Of a stretch of 64,000 nucleotides of DNA, positions 19,489 through 29,017 are shown one piece after another (position 1 is the first letter of the stretch; each line of letters begins with the position of its first letter). The translations under genes were made by a program, and so were the position numbers. The notes beneath the pieces were generated by a model. That model had not been told where the DNA came from. It saw only the letters and a list, made by a program, of their open reading frames with translations, and made no database searches. This stretch comes from Prochlorococcus sp. AG-347-J20 (GTDB lineage Bacteria; Cyanobacteriota; Cyanobacteriia; PCC-6307; Cyanobiaceae). Location: positions 62,001 to 126,000 of the forward strand of contig QCBW01000002.1 of NCBI GenBank assembly GCA_003281485.1, given 5' to 3'.

Positions 19489-19896
19489 TTAAATAGATTT
19501 GCAGATTTGACATGCTTTTTTAATCCATTCTTTTAAGAGAGTAAAAGTTATATCTGTGTCGCTTTTTACTCTAAGAGTTCTTTCTAATCTACCAATTTTA
19601 TGTTCTAATTCGTAAGGAGTAGATAGTGATAATGATTTAATAGAAGATATACCGCAATGTAAAAGTAGATATGCTTGCGGTGGAGAAATTCCAATTTCTT
19701 TTTTAAAAATAGCTATAGCTCTAATTTTCTTTAGATTATTCAACGTACATAGTGAAGATTTTCTTTGAATTTTATTTATATCTAGGTCCGAAAGATTACT
19801 TAATTTTTCATAGTCAGTTAGATTGTTTTTAATAAAAAAAGATTTCTCATGTCTAAAGTTAGTTGGCAAAAAATCTAAAAATTTTTTAATTTCCAT
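19489..19896 (-). CDS. DUF4332-like helix-hairpin-helix protein
   Basis: A 135-residue protein with the look of a DUF4332 domain. It carries helix-hairpin-helix-like segments around DYEKLSNLSDLDINKI and the pattern ISPPQAYLLLHCGISSIKSL followed by STPYELEHKIGRLERTL. The second set resembles the non-specific DNA-binding motif of ligases and RuvA. It has no catalytic motif. It lies 9 bp after the Ycf51 gene on the same strand and may be co-transcribed. The function is unknown. Confidence 0.6.
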   Translation of the reverse strand: MEIKKFLDFLPTNFRHEKSFFIKNNLTDYEKLSNLSDLDINKIQRKSSLCTLNNLKKIRAIAIFKKEIGISPPQAYLLLHCGISSIKSLSLSTPYELEHKIGRLERTLRVKSDTDITFTLLKEWIKKACQICKSI

Positions 19897-19905
19897 TTTT
19901 AGAAA

Positions 19906-20349
19906 CTAATTCATTTTTACATTTTTTTGAACTTCTCCTATAACCACTGGTTTACTAATACCATCTGAAATTTTTTCAAGTTTCCTCATCTTTATTTTTA
20001 CATCCGCCCCAGATCTGCTACCTTTCCTTAAGTTTTCCGATAATTGTTCTAAAGTTGGTTCAATAGATTCCTCTGGAAAGTCATCATTTGCTTTAGCAAT
20101 AATCAAATCAAACCCATTGTCATAAACAATTGGAACATATTTTGCACCTTCTATTACAACATTTTTGGAGTAACTTTGTATGAATGCCCAACTACTTAAA
20201 GAAAGTAATAATGAAAAAATAGTTGCTCCTATTATTCGAAATTTAAAGCCAAAATTAAATAAAAAAGCTATTATTGTTCCGATTAGAAGGAATATTCCAA
20301 AGAATCCAAAAATTTTGGGTGTGTTCTCTAATAGTTCAAAAAAAGACAT
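19906..20349 (-). CDS. ycf51: Ycf51 family protein (DUF2518)
   Basis: A 147-residue membrane protein of cyanobacteria and red-lineage plastids. Two hydrophobic helices (residues about 12-32 and 37-56) are followed by a soluble domain. That domain has AKYVPIVYDNGFDLIIAKAN, an EPTLEQLSENLRKGSRSG helix and the terminal ISKPVVIGEVQ, which match the Ycf51 pattern. The biochemical role is unknown. It is divergent from the large TamB-like gene, with 52 bp between the starts. Confidence 0.78.
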   Translation of the reverse strand: MSFFELLENTPKIFGFFGIFLLIGTIIAFLFNFGFKFRIIGATIFSLLLSLSSWAFIQSYSKNVVIEGAKYVPIVYDNGFDLIIAKANDDFPEESIEPTLEQLSENLRKGSRSGADVKIKMRKLEKISDGISKPVVIGEVQKNVKMN

Positions 20350-20401
20350 TTAGTGGCTTTGACCTGATTAATTTCTTATATTTTGTAAGCCTACTCTATT
20401 T

Positions 20402-23400
20402 TTGGGCTCTAACTTGAAAAAAATTAGATCTCTAAATTTAAATACTAAGATTATTTTAGTAGGGATGCTATTCCCCTTAGGCTTTTTTGGTACTTTTTTA
20501 TTAAATAATTTTTTAAAGGAAACTTATAGTTCAAGGAAATCAGAACTAGAGCAAAGTATTGAGAAATTTTTAGATAAAAATGTCGATTTGGGTGATTATG
20601 TTGGGATTAGATTTATGGGTTTTTCTTTTGGAAATTCGAAAATTATTGATAAAACAAATAAAGATTCCGAAATTAAAGCTAAGAATGTATATGTGGGTAT
20701 TATGCCATTAAGGTCTTTATTTAATCAAAAGTGGATTTTAAAAATAAAACCTAAAAAAACTGAAATTAAAATTGATAGGGATTTTTTTAAAAGAGAAAAT
20801 TCCTATTTAAGTAATAATAATATTTCAAAGTCAAAAATTAATTATGACTTAAATTTTAGTTTCACTAATTATTCAGCTTTTAAATTTAAGGAAATTGGAG
20901 TAGATACTAAAATTAAGGGTGATCTAATATACAAGTCTGCTGATAAACAATTAATTGGAAATATAAAGTCAAATTTTGAAGATAGGGGTAAATTAATATT
21001 TAAATTTAATAAGAAACTGAATAAAGACTTTTTAAAATTTGAAGTTTTTTCAAATGGACTCAAACTTGATGCATCTGAATATAATATTGGAAATAGACAG
21101 TTTTTATTTAGTAAAGGGAAGTTTAAATCTAATTTAAAATTTTACAAAGTTTCAAATCAAGCAATTTGTAATGGAGGCTTCTCTTTAAATAAAATTAAAT
21201 TAAATACTTCTGGTCTACAGGAAGATATAAACTCTGATTCTTTAAATTTCGTTTGTGAACAAAATAACTTAATTGCTAATAATCTTGCAATAAAATATGG
21301 AAGTTTAATTTCAGATTTTAATCTTAATATTCCCTTAAATCAAAGTGTAAATAAAATAGATCTTACTGGGATAATTAAATTTGAAGATAGTTCAAATCCA
21401 GATCTCAATCTTTCAAGTGGGATTGAATATTGGATTGATAAAAAAGGAATAAATCTTGGAAAGCTTAATTCCAATTTTGTATTAAATAGAACTCAGTTGG
21501 ATAATTTAAATATTTTTAAAGAAAGAGGTATTAGTGGTTTCGTTAGCGCCGAGGGAGATATTGGAGGAAGTATAAAAAAACCTGAACTTTCTGTTACTTT
21601 TAATATTGATTACCCAAAATATAAAAATCTGAAAAACAAAGAAATTTGGGCAGGCACAATTGATAATAAAAACGAATTTTATAACATAAAATTGAAAAAT
21701 TATAAATCTAGAAGTTCTCCAGTTCCAACTGATATTTCACTTAAACTTGATTCATACCTAAAACTTAATAAAGCAAATATTACAAGACTTTCTCTATCTA
21801 ATAACGTATTGAAAAAAGGAAATTTAAATATGGTTAGAAATGGGGATGGGATTAATTGGAATGCAAATAATTTCCCTCTCGATGAGCTCCAAATGGCTTT
21901 AGGAAATGATAATTTTGATAGTGTCAGTGGAATTATTAATGGAACTGGATTTTTCTCACTTAAGGATTCTTCATATAGTGGAAGACTTGCTTGGAGTTTA
22001 GGCGAATTTAGAAATATCAAATTTGCTAATTCTTTATTTTCTCTTGACTTCAAAGATGAAAATTATAATTTAAATGCTTCTATATATCCAATTGATGGAG
22101 GAATAATAGAAATTAATAATGACTCATTGAATAAAAAATATTTTGATATCAGTTTTGAAAATGTAAGTACAGATTGGAAATTACTCACCGCAGTTGATAT
22201 TTTAGATTTTGATAATAATCAAATAAGTAAAAACAAGAACTCTGAAGAACTGAAAAGATTAAACAAAAAGCCAATAAGGAAAAATAAGAGTGCTGAAAAA
22301 CTAGAAACTTTTAGTATTGATTTAAATAATAAATCTTTTGAGCAAAAGATCAATTTTATTAGTGACTATAATGATTCGAATCTCGATTCTGGGGATAAAT
22401 ATAGTCTAAAGAAACTTATTAATAAATTCGATGGTAGAACTAATGGCAAATTTCGCTTGGATACTACAGAAAGAGATAATTTTAAAATAAAAAATGCTAA
22501 TCTTGATGGCACTATCAAACTTAATACAAATAACTCTTTTAGTAAAAAAGAGAAAATCTCATTGCGCTTTAATGGAGGATTATCTAAAGGTGGCGGAAAA
22601 CTTAATGTTGATACAATACCTCTAAAAACTTTTAACTTATTATTAGATAAGCCAATAGATTTTAGTGGTAGTTTGAAATTTGATTTAATTTATAATGTAG
22701 AAAACAACTTACTTGAAATAAAAGATATAAATTCTATTAATACATCAGTTAATGGAAATAAGTTTAAATTTACCAAAGGCAATGTTGAGCTTAAAGAACA
22801 AATATTTAAACCTGATTTAAAATTAAAATTTGATAATTCTAAGAATCCTTTATTCCTAAGAGGCTCTATCCCATTAAAAAATAAATCAGAAAAAAAAGAT
22901 TCAAAAAATAAATCAGTAAAGAAAGATTCAGGCCTTATTCTCGTCGGGGATAAAGAATTAATTGAAATTATTGATGATTTATCTGGAAATTATTTTAATT
23001 TTAAGAAAGGAAAAGTTTTTTATACTTTCAGGATAAAAGGCTCAATTGATGAACCAAAAATAATTGGAAGATTCAATATAATTGATTCAGAAATTGATTT
23101 CTTAGAAACTAGCTTAAGAAATATAAATGGGCTAATTACTTTGCAGTTTTATGAGAAAGATTCGAAAATAATAAGTGAGATAAGAATAATAGACGAATTT
23201 AAAGCGGAAGATGAAGATAAAGGGACTATATCCATTAAAGGACTTCTGCCTGTTTATTTAAAAGATAATGAAATTGACAAAAAGATTACTATAAAAACAG
23301 AAAACTTAAATTTAGTTTCTGAAAATTTTAACTATATTTATGACTCAAATTTAGATATAAGTGGATCATTGGTTAAGCCTGTTTTCTCAGGAGATATGAC

Positions 23401-24574
23401 CTTTAAGGATGGTTTTTACAAATTAAAAAATATTAATTTAGAAAATAAAGAAAATAGAAAAGATTGGGAAGAGCTTAATTGGGATTATGAAGATCCAATT
23501 GAAAATGAAGATCCAATTGAAATAATTTCTGATGAGACGCCATTTAGTTTGGTTGAGTTAAGGAAAATTATACCGAGTTATTTGCAGAGTCTTGGCTTTG
23601 ATAATTTGAAATTAAGACTTGGGCCAAACTTTAGATTAGAGTACTTAAATATAATTAAAACTCAAATATCTACAAGACCTCCAGGAACTGATTTAACAAT
23701 AAATGGAAAAATTCAAGAAGATATTGATAAAAAAGAATTACCTTTGAAAAAAGGTGATGAAAAGGAATGTGGTTCTTTAAGTTTAAAAGGTCGTATTAAC
23801 CTTCTAAGTGGCATAGCTAATTTGTATACAACACCATTTAAGCTAAATAAAAATAAAGATAATCATTTAGCTTTTGCATCAAGAAGTTGTTTGGTACCCT
23901 TAGCTAATTTTTCCCTTATTAGTAAAGTTCCCGAACCAATAAGAAAGATAAATCAAAATAATAATAGAAGTGACTCATCAACAGATTTGAGTCCTAATGA
24001 TAATTCAAAAGACTTTGCTGCAATTGGAATTGGAAATACAAGACTTATAAGAATTGAGGCCTCCTATTATGGATTCTTAGATGAATTAAGATCCAGTAAT
24101 AATATATTTTTGAGAAGTACACCCAGCTATAATCGCTCTCAAATTATTGGCTTAATAAGCGGTAATTCAGCTAATTTAATTAACCGTACTTTTATTTCTC
24201 AAATTAATAATGCAGATGCATTTAGTGAAAGATTTCAGCTATCTTTATATCCTGCATTAATAGAAAATAATGATGCTCTCAAAAATATTTACTCAAATGA
24301 TAATTTAGATTTAGAAAATATTGAAAACTCAACTTTTAATTTAGAAAATTCTTCAGAAGAATGGATCACAGAAATTGGGTTTGATATTACTGAAACAGGT
24401 TGGTTAAACTTTGCTATTCAAACAATCCCAGGAAGAGATGACATACCACCTCAAGGGATTTTAACTTTACAGCGTAATGAGTTCTTAAATGAGAACGTTG
24501 ATTTGCAAGTAACAGGTTCTTCTGATTCCAAAGGAGATTGGAAGAGTCAATTACAATTATTCTGGAGATATTAA
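20402..24574 (+). CDS. TamB/DUF490-like inter-membrane protein
   Basis: A 1390-residue protein with one N-terminal membrane anchor (residues about 14-37) and then a long, repetitive beta-rich region, as in TamB/AsmA-like lipid-transport or outer-membrane assembly proteins. The C-terminal 300 residues are the DUF490 part, with segments such as SGSLVKPVFSGDMTFKDGFY, IRIEASYYGFLDEL and FNFAIQT-like strands ending in an aromatic WRY. It probably spans the periplasm. The start is TTG at 20402; another TTG at 20414 is possible. Two in-frame tandem duplications lie inside. Orthologues in cyanobacteria are also very large. Confidence 0.85.
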   Translation: MGSNLKKIRSLNLNTKIILVGMLFPLGFFGTFLLNNFLKETYSSRKSELEQSIEKFLDKNVDLGDYVGIRFMGFSFGNSKIIDKTNKDSEIKAKNVYVGIMPLRSLFNQKWILKIKPKKTEIKIDRDFFKRENSYLSNNNISKSKINYDLNFSFTNYSAFKFKEIGVDTKIKGDLIYKSADKQLIGNIKSNFEDRGKLIFKFNKKLNKDFLKFEVFSNGLKLDASEYNIGNRQFLFSKGKFKSNLKFYKVSNQAICNGGFSLNKIKLNTSGLQEDINSDSLNFVCEQNNLIANNLAIKYGSLISDFNLNIPLNQSVNKIDLTGIIKFEDSSNPDLNLSSGIEYWIDKKGINLGKLNSNFVLNRTQLDNLNIFKERGISGFVSAEGDIGGSIKKPELSVTFNIDYPKYKNLKNKEIWAGTIDNKNEFYNIKLKNYKSRSSPVPTDISLKLDSYLKLNKANITRLSLSNNVLKKGNLNMVRNGDGINWNANNFPLDELQMALGNDNFDSVSGIINGTGFFSLKDSSYSGRLAWSLGEFRNIKFANSLFSLDFKDENYNLNASIYPIDGGIIEINNDSLNKKYFDISFENVSTDWKLLTAVDILDFDNNQISKNKNSEELKRLNKKPIRKNKSAEKLETFSIDLNNKSFEQKINFISDYNDSNLDSGDKYSLKKLINKFDGRTNGKFRLDTTERDNFKIKNANLDGTIKLNTNNSFSKKEKISLRFNGGLSKGGGKLNVDTIPLKTFNLLLDKPIDFSGSLKFDLIYNVENNLLEIKDINSINTSVNGNKFKFTKGNVELKEQIFKPDLKLKFDNSKNPLFLRGSIPLKNKSEKKDSKNKSVKKDSGLILVGDKELIEIIDDLSGNYFNFKKGKVFYTFRIKGSIDEPKIIGRFNIIDSEIDFLETSLRNINGLITLQFYEKDSKIISEIRIIDEFKAEDEDKGTISIKGLLPVYLKDNEIDKKITIKTENLNLVSENFNYIYDSNLDISGSLVKPVFSGDMTFKDGFYKLKNINLENKENRKDWEELNWDYEDPIENEDPIEIISDETPFSLVELRKIIPSYLQSLGFDNLKLRLGPNFRLEYLNIIKTQISTRPPGTDLTINGKIQEDIDKKELPLKKGDEKECGSLSLKGRINLLSGIANLYTTPFKLNKNKDNHLAFASRSCLVPLANFSLISKVPEPIRKINQNNNRSDSSTDLSPNDNSKDFAAIGIGNTRLIRIEASYYGFLDELRSSNNIFLRSTPSYNRSQIIGLISGNSANLINRTFISQINNADAFSERFQLSLYPALIENNDALKNIYSNDNLDLENIENSTFNLENSSEEWITEIGFDITETGWLNFAIQTIPGRDDIPPQGILTLQRNEFLNENVDLQVTGSSDSKGDWKSQLQLFWRY
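22877..22930 (+). repeat. 27-bp in-frame tandem duplication within tamB-like gene
   Basis: Two consecutive units, 22877-22903 and 22904-22930, encode KNKSEKKDS and KNKSVKKDS. They form a charged lysine-rich loop between beta strands. The units differ at only a few bases, so the duplication is fairly recent or kept by selection. Confidence 0.75.
23489..23524 (+). repeat. 18-bp in-frame tandem duplication within tamB-like gene
   Basis: Units 23489-23506 and 23507-23524 encode EDPIEN and EDPIEI. They are nearly identical in DNA, differing only in the last codon. They sit in an acidic loop before the DUF490 region. Confidence 0.75.
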
Positions 24575-24641
24575 TTCTGGGAAAAAAGTTGGTTTAAAGA
24601 ATCGCTAATCTGAATTATTATTAATAAAAACAATAAATGTT

Positions 24642-25952
24642 ATGTCCAATGTTTTTGAAGTTCCTCAAGCTGGTAATGATCTTTTAGAAAAAGCTGAACA
24701 GGTTCGTTTGGCATCAATAAAAATAAGTCAGACTGAAAATAAAGAAAGAATCAAAGCTTTGAATTTTATGGCTGACTATCTAGTAAAAAATATTGAAGAA
24801 ATTTTTGAAGCTAATAATGAGGACTATAAAAATGCAGAAAAGAAAGGCATCTCAAAGGCTTTACTCTCTAGATTAAAGTTATCAAAAGAAAAATTAAATT
24901 CAGGAATTGAAGGCGTAAGAAAAGTTGGAGATTTGGCTGATCCTTTAAATCAAGCTCAAATCAAAAGAGAGCTCTCTAAGGGATTGATCCTAGAGAGAAA
25001 AACTGTACCTATAGGAGTCCTAGGGATTATTTTTGAATCAAGGCCAGATGCTGTTATGCAGATTAGTTCACTAGCAATAAGATCAGGAAATGGAGTAATG
25101 CTAAAGGGGGGGAGTGAAGCCAATTTAACAAATACTGCAATAGTCAAAGCATTGAAAGAGGGGTTGCATGAATCGGGTTTTGATAAAAATGCAATTTGCT
25201 TACTTACAAGCAGAAAAGATAGTATGGCGATGTTAAATCTTGAGAAATATATTAATTTAATAATTCCTAGAGGAAGTAATGAATTAGTTAAATTTATTCA
25301 GGAAAATACAAGAATTCCTGTGTTAGGCCATGCAGATGGAATTTGTCATTTGTTTATAGATTATGAGGCAAATCTCGATATGGCTTTATCAGTTGCTCTA
25401 GATAGTAAAATTCAATATCCTGCTGCATGTAATGCTATTGAAACTTTATTAGTTCACAAAGACATTGCACCATTTTTCTTTGAAAAGGCTATACCTCTAT
25501 TTAATTCCAATGATGTTAAATTAATTGGTGATAAAAGATCTGTTGAATTAGGGATAAAGTATGAGGCTAATGTAGAAGATTGGCAAACTGAATATTTAGA
25601 TTTAATTTTATCAATAAAGATTGTTGACGATCTTAATGAAGCAATTACTCATATTCAAAAATATAGTTCAAAACATACAGATGGAATAATTACTGAAAAT
25701 TTAGCTACAGCTAATAAATTTATGAATGTTGTCGATAGCGCAGGTGTTTTTCATAATTGCTCTACCAGGTTTGCAGATGGTTTTAGGTATGGATTCGGAG
25801 CTGAAGTTGGGATATCTACTCAAACTCTTCCTCCAAGGGGCCCTGTAGGTCTAGAAGGGTTAGTAACTTATAAATATTTCCTAAAAGGTGATGGGAATAT
25901 AGTTGATGATTTTTCATCTGGAAAGGCTATCTATACACATAAAGATATTTAA
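24642..25952 (+). CDS. proA: Gamma-glutamyl phosphate reductase
   Basis: It reduces gamma-glutamyl phosphate to glutamate semialdehyde in proline synthesis, using NADPH. The 436-residue aldehyde-dehydrogenase-fold protein has GVLGIIFESRPDAVMQISSL near residues 126-145, RSGNGVMLKGGSEA, and the catalytic Cys in YPAACNAIETLLVH. The C-terminal EVGISTQ with LPPRGPVGLEGL and TYKY is typical. It precedes folB by 11 bp. Confidence 0.96.
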   Translation: MSNVFEVPQAGNDLLEKAEQVRLASIKISQTENKERIKALNFMADYLVKNIEEIFEANNEDYKNAEKKGISKALLSRLKLSKEKLNSGIEGVRKVGDLADPLNQAQIKRELSKGLILERKTVPIGVLGIIFESRPDAVMQISSLAIRSGNGVMLKGGSEANLTNTAIVKALKEGLHESGFDKNAICLLTSRKDSMAMLNLEKYINLIIPRGSNELVKFIQENTRIPVLGHADGICHLFIDYEANLDMALSVALDSKIQYPAACNAIETLLVHKDIAPFFFEKAIPLFNSNDVKLIGDKRSVELGIKYEANVEDWQTEYLDLILSIKIVDDLNEAITHIQKYSSKHTDGIITENLATANKFMNVVDSAGVFHNCSTRFADGFRYGFGAEVGISTQTLPPRGPVGLEGLVTYKYFLKGDGNIVDDFSSGKAIYTHKDI

Positions 25953-25963
25953 AATTTTTTAAG

Positions 25964-26326
25964 ATGGAAACTTTTTTAAAAATTGAAAAAATTAAACTTT
26001 GGGCTAGGGTTGGCGTTCTTGATGAAGAAAGGGAATTAGGACAATTATTTAATTTGGATATATTTTTGTGGACTGATTTTGGAGAATGTACAGTAAATGA
26101 TGATATAAAAAAAACAGTTGACTATTCAAAATTAGTTGAAATTCTAAAAGATCAATCAAAGAAAATATATTGTTTCACAATCGAAAAATATTCAAATGCA
26201 ATTTTAGAAATCATTGATCAGGAATTTAAACTTTCTAAAATAAAAATTATTTTGACAAAATGTAATCCTCCAATAACAGGTTTCGATGGGAAGGTATCAA
26301 TAGTAAGAATTCTTGAAAATAATTAA
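25964..26326 (+). CDS. folB: Dihydroneopterin aldolase
   Basis: It converts dihydroneopterin to 6-hydroxymethyl-dihydropterin and glycolaldehyde in folate synthesis. The 120-residue T-fold protein shows the family start IEKIKLWARVGVLDEERELG (Glu near residue 21), the VDYSKLVEIL helix, and a TIEKYSNAILEII segment. The C-terminal KIILTKCNPPITGF contains the catalytic Lys and P-x-x-G turn. The frame ends just where the lipase-like gene begins, suggesting coupled translation. Confidence 0.9.
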   Translation: METFLKIEKIKLWARVGVLDEERELGQLFNLDIFLWTDFGECTVNDDIKKTVDYSKLVEILKDQSKKIYCFTIEKYSNAILEIIDQEFKLSKIKIILTKCNPPITGFDGKVSIVRILENN

Positions 26327-26924
26327 AGTATTGGAAAAAAGAAATCCAATTATATTGATTCATGGTCTTTGGAATACTTCAAGTATTTTTTCTTCTATTA
26401 CCTCAAAACTTGATAATATTGGAATAGAATATTTTGCCCCAACTCTTAAGCATTCATATGGAATGACTTCAATTCTGGATTTGTCTTGTAAATTAAACGA
26501 ATTAATTTTAGAGAAATATGGTTTAAAAAAAGAAATAGATATCTTGGGATTTTCTATGGGGGGAATAATAGGGAGGTACTGGCTCCAAAAATTTAATGGA
26601 TATAAAAGAACAAGAAGATTAATATCTATAGGTTCTCCTCACAAGGGAACTTTGATGGCTCAATTAATACCTAAATATCCTTTTAGAGGAATATCAGAAA
26701 TGAAAATAAATAGTAAATTTTTGAGAGAACTTGCAGATAATGATTTTTTTCTTGATGATATCGAGTGTATCAATTTCTTTACTTATTGGGATCTAATGGT
26801 TTTCCCCGGCTGGTGGACTAATTTAAATTTTGGAAAAAAAATATCAGTAAAAGTATATAAACATAGAAACCTTGTAAGAAACAAATTTGTGGTTGATAAA
26901 ATAATCGATGAAATTGTTATGTAG
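26313..26924 (+). CDS. Lipase/esterase-like alpha/beta hydrolase
   Basis: A 203-residue alpha/beta hydrolase resembling class 2 lipase/PGAP1-like proteins. The oxyanion strand is PIILIHGLWN (residues 11-20) and the nucleophile elbow is ILGFSMGGIIGRYWLQ (GxSxG). The SIGSPHKGT segment follows. The catalytic His would be near the C-terminus (VYKHRNLV). The start is uncertain: TTG at 26313 overlaps folB by 14 bp, and TTG at 26331 gives a gap of 4 bp and starts nearer the first strand. It converges with the M3 peptidase, overlapping 8 bp. Confidence 0.75.
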   Translation: MKIIKVLEKRNPIILIHGLWNTSSIFSSITSKLDNIGIEYFAPTLKHSYGMTSILDLSCKLNELILEKYGLKKEIDILGFSMGGIIGRYWLQKFNGYKRTRRLISIGSPHKGTLMAQLIPKYPFRGISEMKINSKFLRELADNDFFLDDIECINFFTYWDLMVFPGWWTNLNFGKKISVKVYKHRNLVRNKFVVDKIIDEIVM

Positions 26925-29004
26925 CCCCAGATAGACCTAAGTGTCTTATTAAGGAATCTGTTTGTGGCTCTCTTCCCCTGAATAGTTTAAATATTTCTAA
27001 TGGAGGTAAGCTTCCACCTAGGCTAAGAATTGTATCTTTAAATTTCTTTCCTATAAACTTTAAATCTTCAGAGTTTTCTAGGTCAGCTTCTTCAAACAAT
27101 GAAAAGGCATCTGCACTAAGCACTTCAGCCCATTTATATGAGTAATATCCTGCAGAATATCCGCCTGCAAATATATGACTAAAACAACAAAGAAAGTGAT
27201 CTTGTTGAATTGGTTCAATAACAGTAGTTTGTCTTGCAATTTCTCTTCTTATTTTATCTGCTGTTTTACCTTCGTTTTTATCAATATTACTATGCAATCT
27301 GAGGTCTGTAATTGCAAAATGTAGTTGCCTAAGAGTAGCCATACCACAATTAAAAGTTCTATTCTTTAGAAGCTTCTCAAAATTCTCATCGGATAATTTC
27401 TCTCCTGTTTTGTAGTGCTTAGCAATATTCATAAGTGTATTTTTATGGAAACACCAGTTTTCCATAAATTGACTTGGAAGTTCTACTGCATCCCATTCAA
27501 CATTGTTGATGCCAGCTGCCTGAGGAAGATTTACGGTAGTAAGCATGTGTTGAAGGCCATGACCAAATTCATGGAAAAGTGTCTGAACTTCTTCAAAACT
27601 CATCAAACTAGGTTTATCTTTTGACGGTGGAGTCTGATTACAAACGAGATAAGCTACAGGGAGGGTCTTTTTGCCAACATTATTTTTATTCAAACATTCG
27701 TCCATCCAAGCCCCTCCTCTCTTTGATTCAGGTCTCGAATATGGATCGAGGTAAAATGATGCTATTTTGTTATCTTCTTTGTTGAGGATATTAAAAAATA
27801 AAACGTCATCATTCCAGAGAGGTGCTTCATCAGTTGCCTCGACTACTTTAATTTCAAAAAGCTTTTCACTTAATTTAAATAAACCTTTCAAAACATCATT
27901 TAGAGGGAACCAAGGTCTCAAAGACTCTTGATCCAAATTGAGCTTTTCCTTTCTAAGAAGTTCGGACCAATAACTAATATCCCATGGCTCAATATTATGT
28001 GATTTTGAAAAACCATTGGCTTTAGAAAACTTGTCGAGTGTTTCTAATTCAATTTTTGCGGTTTTAAAAGCTGGTTCTCTCAATTCTTCTAGAAGGTTTT
28101 CAACATTTTTAATTTCTTGCGCCATTTTCGTTGATAAACTTAGTTCTGCCCAGCTTTTATAACCGAGAAGATTAGACTGTTTAGTTCTAAGAGATAATAT
28201 TTCTTCAATGATTTGAGAATTATTTTTTTCTCCTTGAGACGCCCTACTAACGAATGCCTTATATAGTTTCTCTCTAAGGTTACGGTCGGTGGCATACGTC
28301 ATAAATGAAGTATAAGTTGGAATATCCAAGCTTAATTTCCAAGGTCCATTTTGAATATCAACTTCGCAATCTTTTTTTAAGTGATTGTGTGCAGAAATTG
28401 CCATTAATTCAAGTACTCGTTCAGGAAGACCATCGACTTCAGATTTTTTATTTAATATTAAAAACCATTTATTAGTCGCATCAAGAACATTATTGCTGAA
28501 GTCCGTTGATAGCTTCCCAAGCTTTTCTGAAATATTGTTGAATTCTTCTTGATCATTCTTTTGTAGTGAAATTCCTCTATGTTTCATCTCAAGAATTTCT
28601 TTATCTAAAATTCTGTTTTTGATCTGATCAAAATCATTTGTCTCTTTAAGCTTGACTAGAGAATTGTAAATTATTTTGCTTTGTCCGAATTTATTACTCA
28701 AGCTTATAATCTGTGGAAGAAATTTTGAATAAATATCTCTTAAACTTTCAGAATTATTTACTGCATTTAGGTGACTTATTACTCCCCAACTCCATCTAAG
28801 AATTTCATTGACTTCATTTAAGGGATTTACTACCTTATCCCAATTTAGATCATTTTGAATTAAATAATTAGATAAATTTTTCTCTATATTTTTAAAATCT
28901 TCAGATATCTTTTCTAGTACTAATGGGAATTGTTTATTTATACTTTCTGGAGTAAATTTTTTAAATTCTGGTAATTCTCCATATTTAAAAATTGAGGTAT
29001 CCAT
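26917..29004 (-). CDS. prlC: Oligopeptidase A-like M3 metallopeptidase
   Basis: A 695-residue cytosolic zinc oligopeptidase of the thimet family, which degrades short peptides such as cleaved signal peptides. The zinc motif is HEFGHGLQHML, with FHEFGH central and a downstream Glu in NNVEWDAVELPSQFMENW. The C-terminal FAGGYSAGYYSYKWAEVLSA is the conserved substrate-binding block (His/Tyr residues). The N-terminal 180 residues are helical. It sits 13 bp downstream of ndhD on the same strand. Confidence 0.93.
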   Translation of the reverse strand: MDTSIFKYGELPEFKKFTPESINKQFPLVLEKISEDFKNIEKNLSNYLIQNDLNWDKVVNPLNEVNEILRWSWGVISHLNAVNNSESLRDIYSKFLPQIISLSNKFGQSKIIYNSLVKLKETNDFDQIKNRILDKEILEMKHRGISLQKNDQEEFNNISEKLGKLSTDFSNNVLDATNKWFLILNKKSEVDGLPERVLELMAISAHNHLKKDCEVDIQNGPWKLSLDIPTYTSFMTYATDRNLREKLYKAFVSRASQGEKNNSQIIEEILSLRTKQSNLLGYKSWAELSLSTKMAQEIKNVENLLEELREPAFKTAKIELETLDKFSKANGFSKSHNIEPWDISYWSELLRKEKLNLDQESLRPWFPLNDVLKGLFKLSEKLFEIKVVEATDEAPLWNDDVLFFNILNKEDNKIASFYLDPYSRPESKRGGAWMDECLNKNNVGKKTLPVAYLVCNQTPPSKDKPSLMSFEEVQTLFHEFGHGLQHMLTTVNLPQAAGINNVEWDAVELPSQFMENWCFHKNTLMNIAKHYKTGEKLSDENFEKLLKNRTFNCGMATLRQLHFAITDLRLHSNIDKNEGKTADKIRREIARQTTVIEPIQQDHFLCCFSHIFAGGYSAGYYSYKWAEVLSADAFSLFEEADLENSEDLKFIGKKFKDTILSLGGSLPPLEIFKLFRGREPQTDSLIRHLGLSGAT

Positions 29005-29017
29005 TTATTAAAATAAT

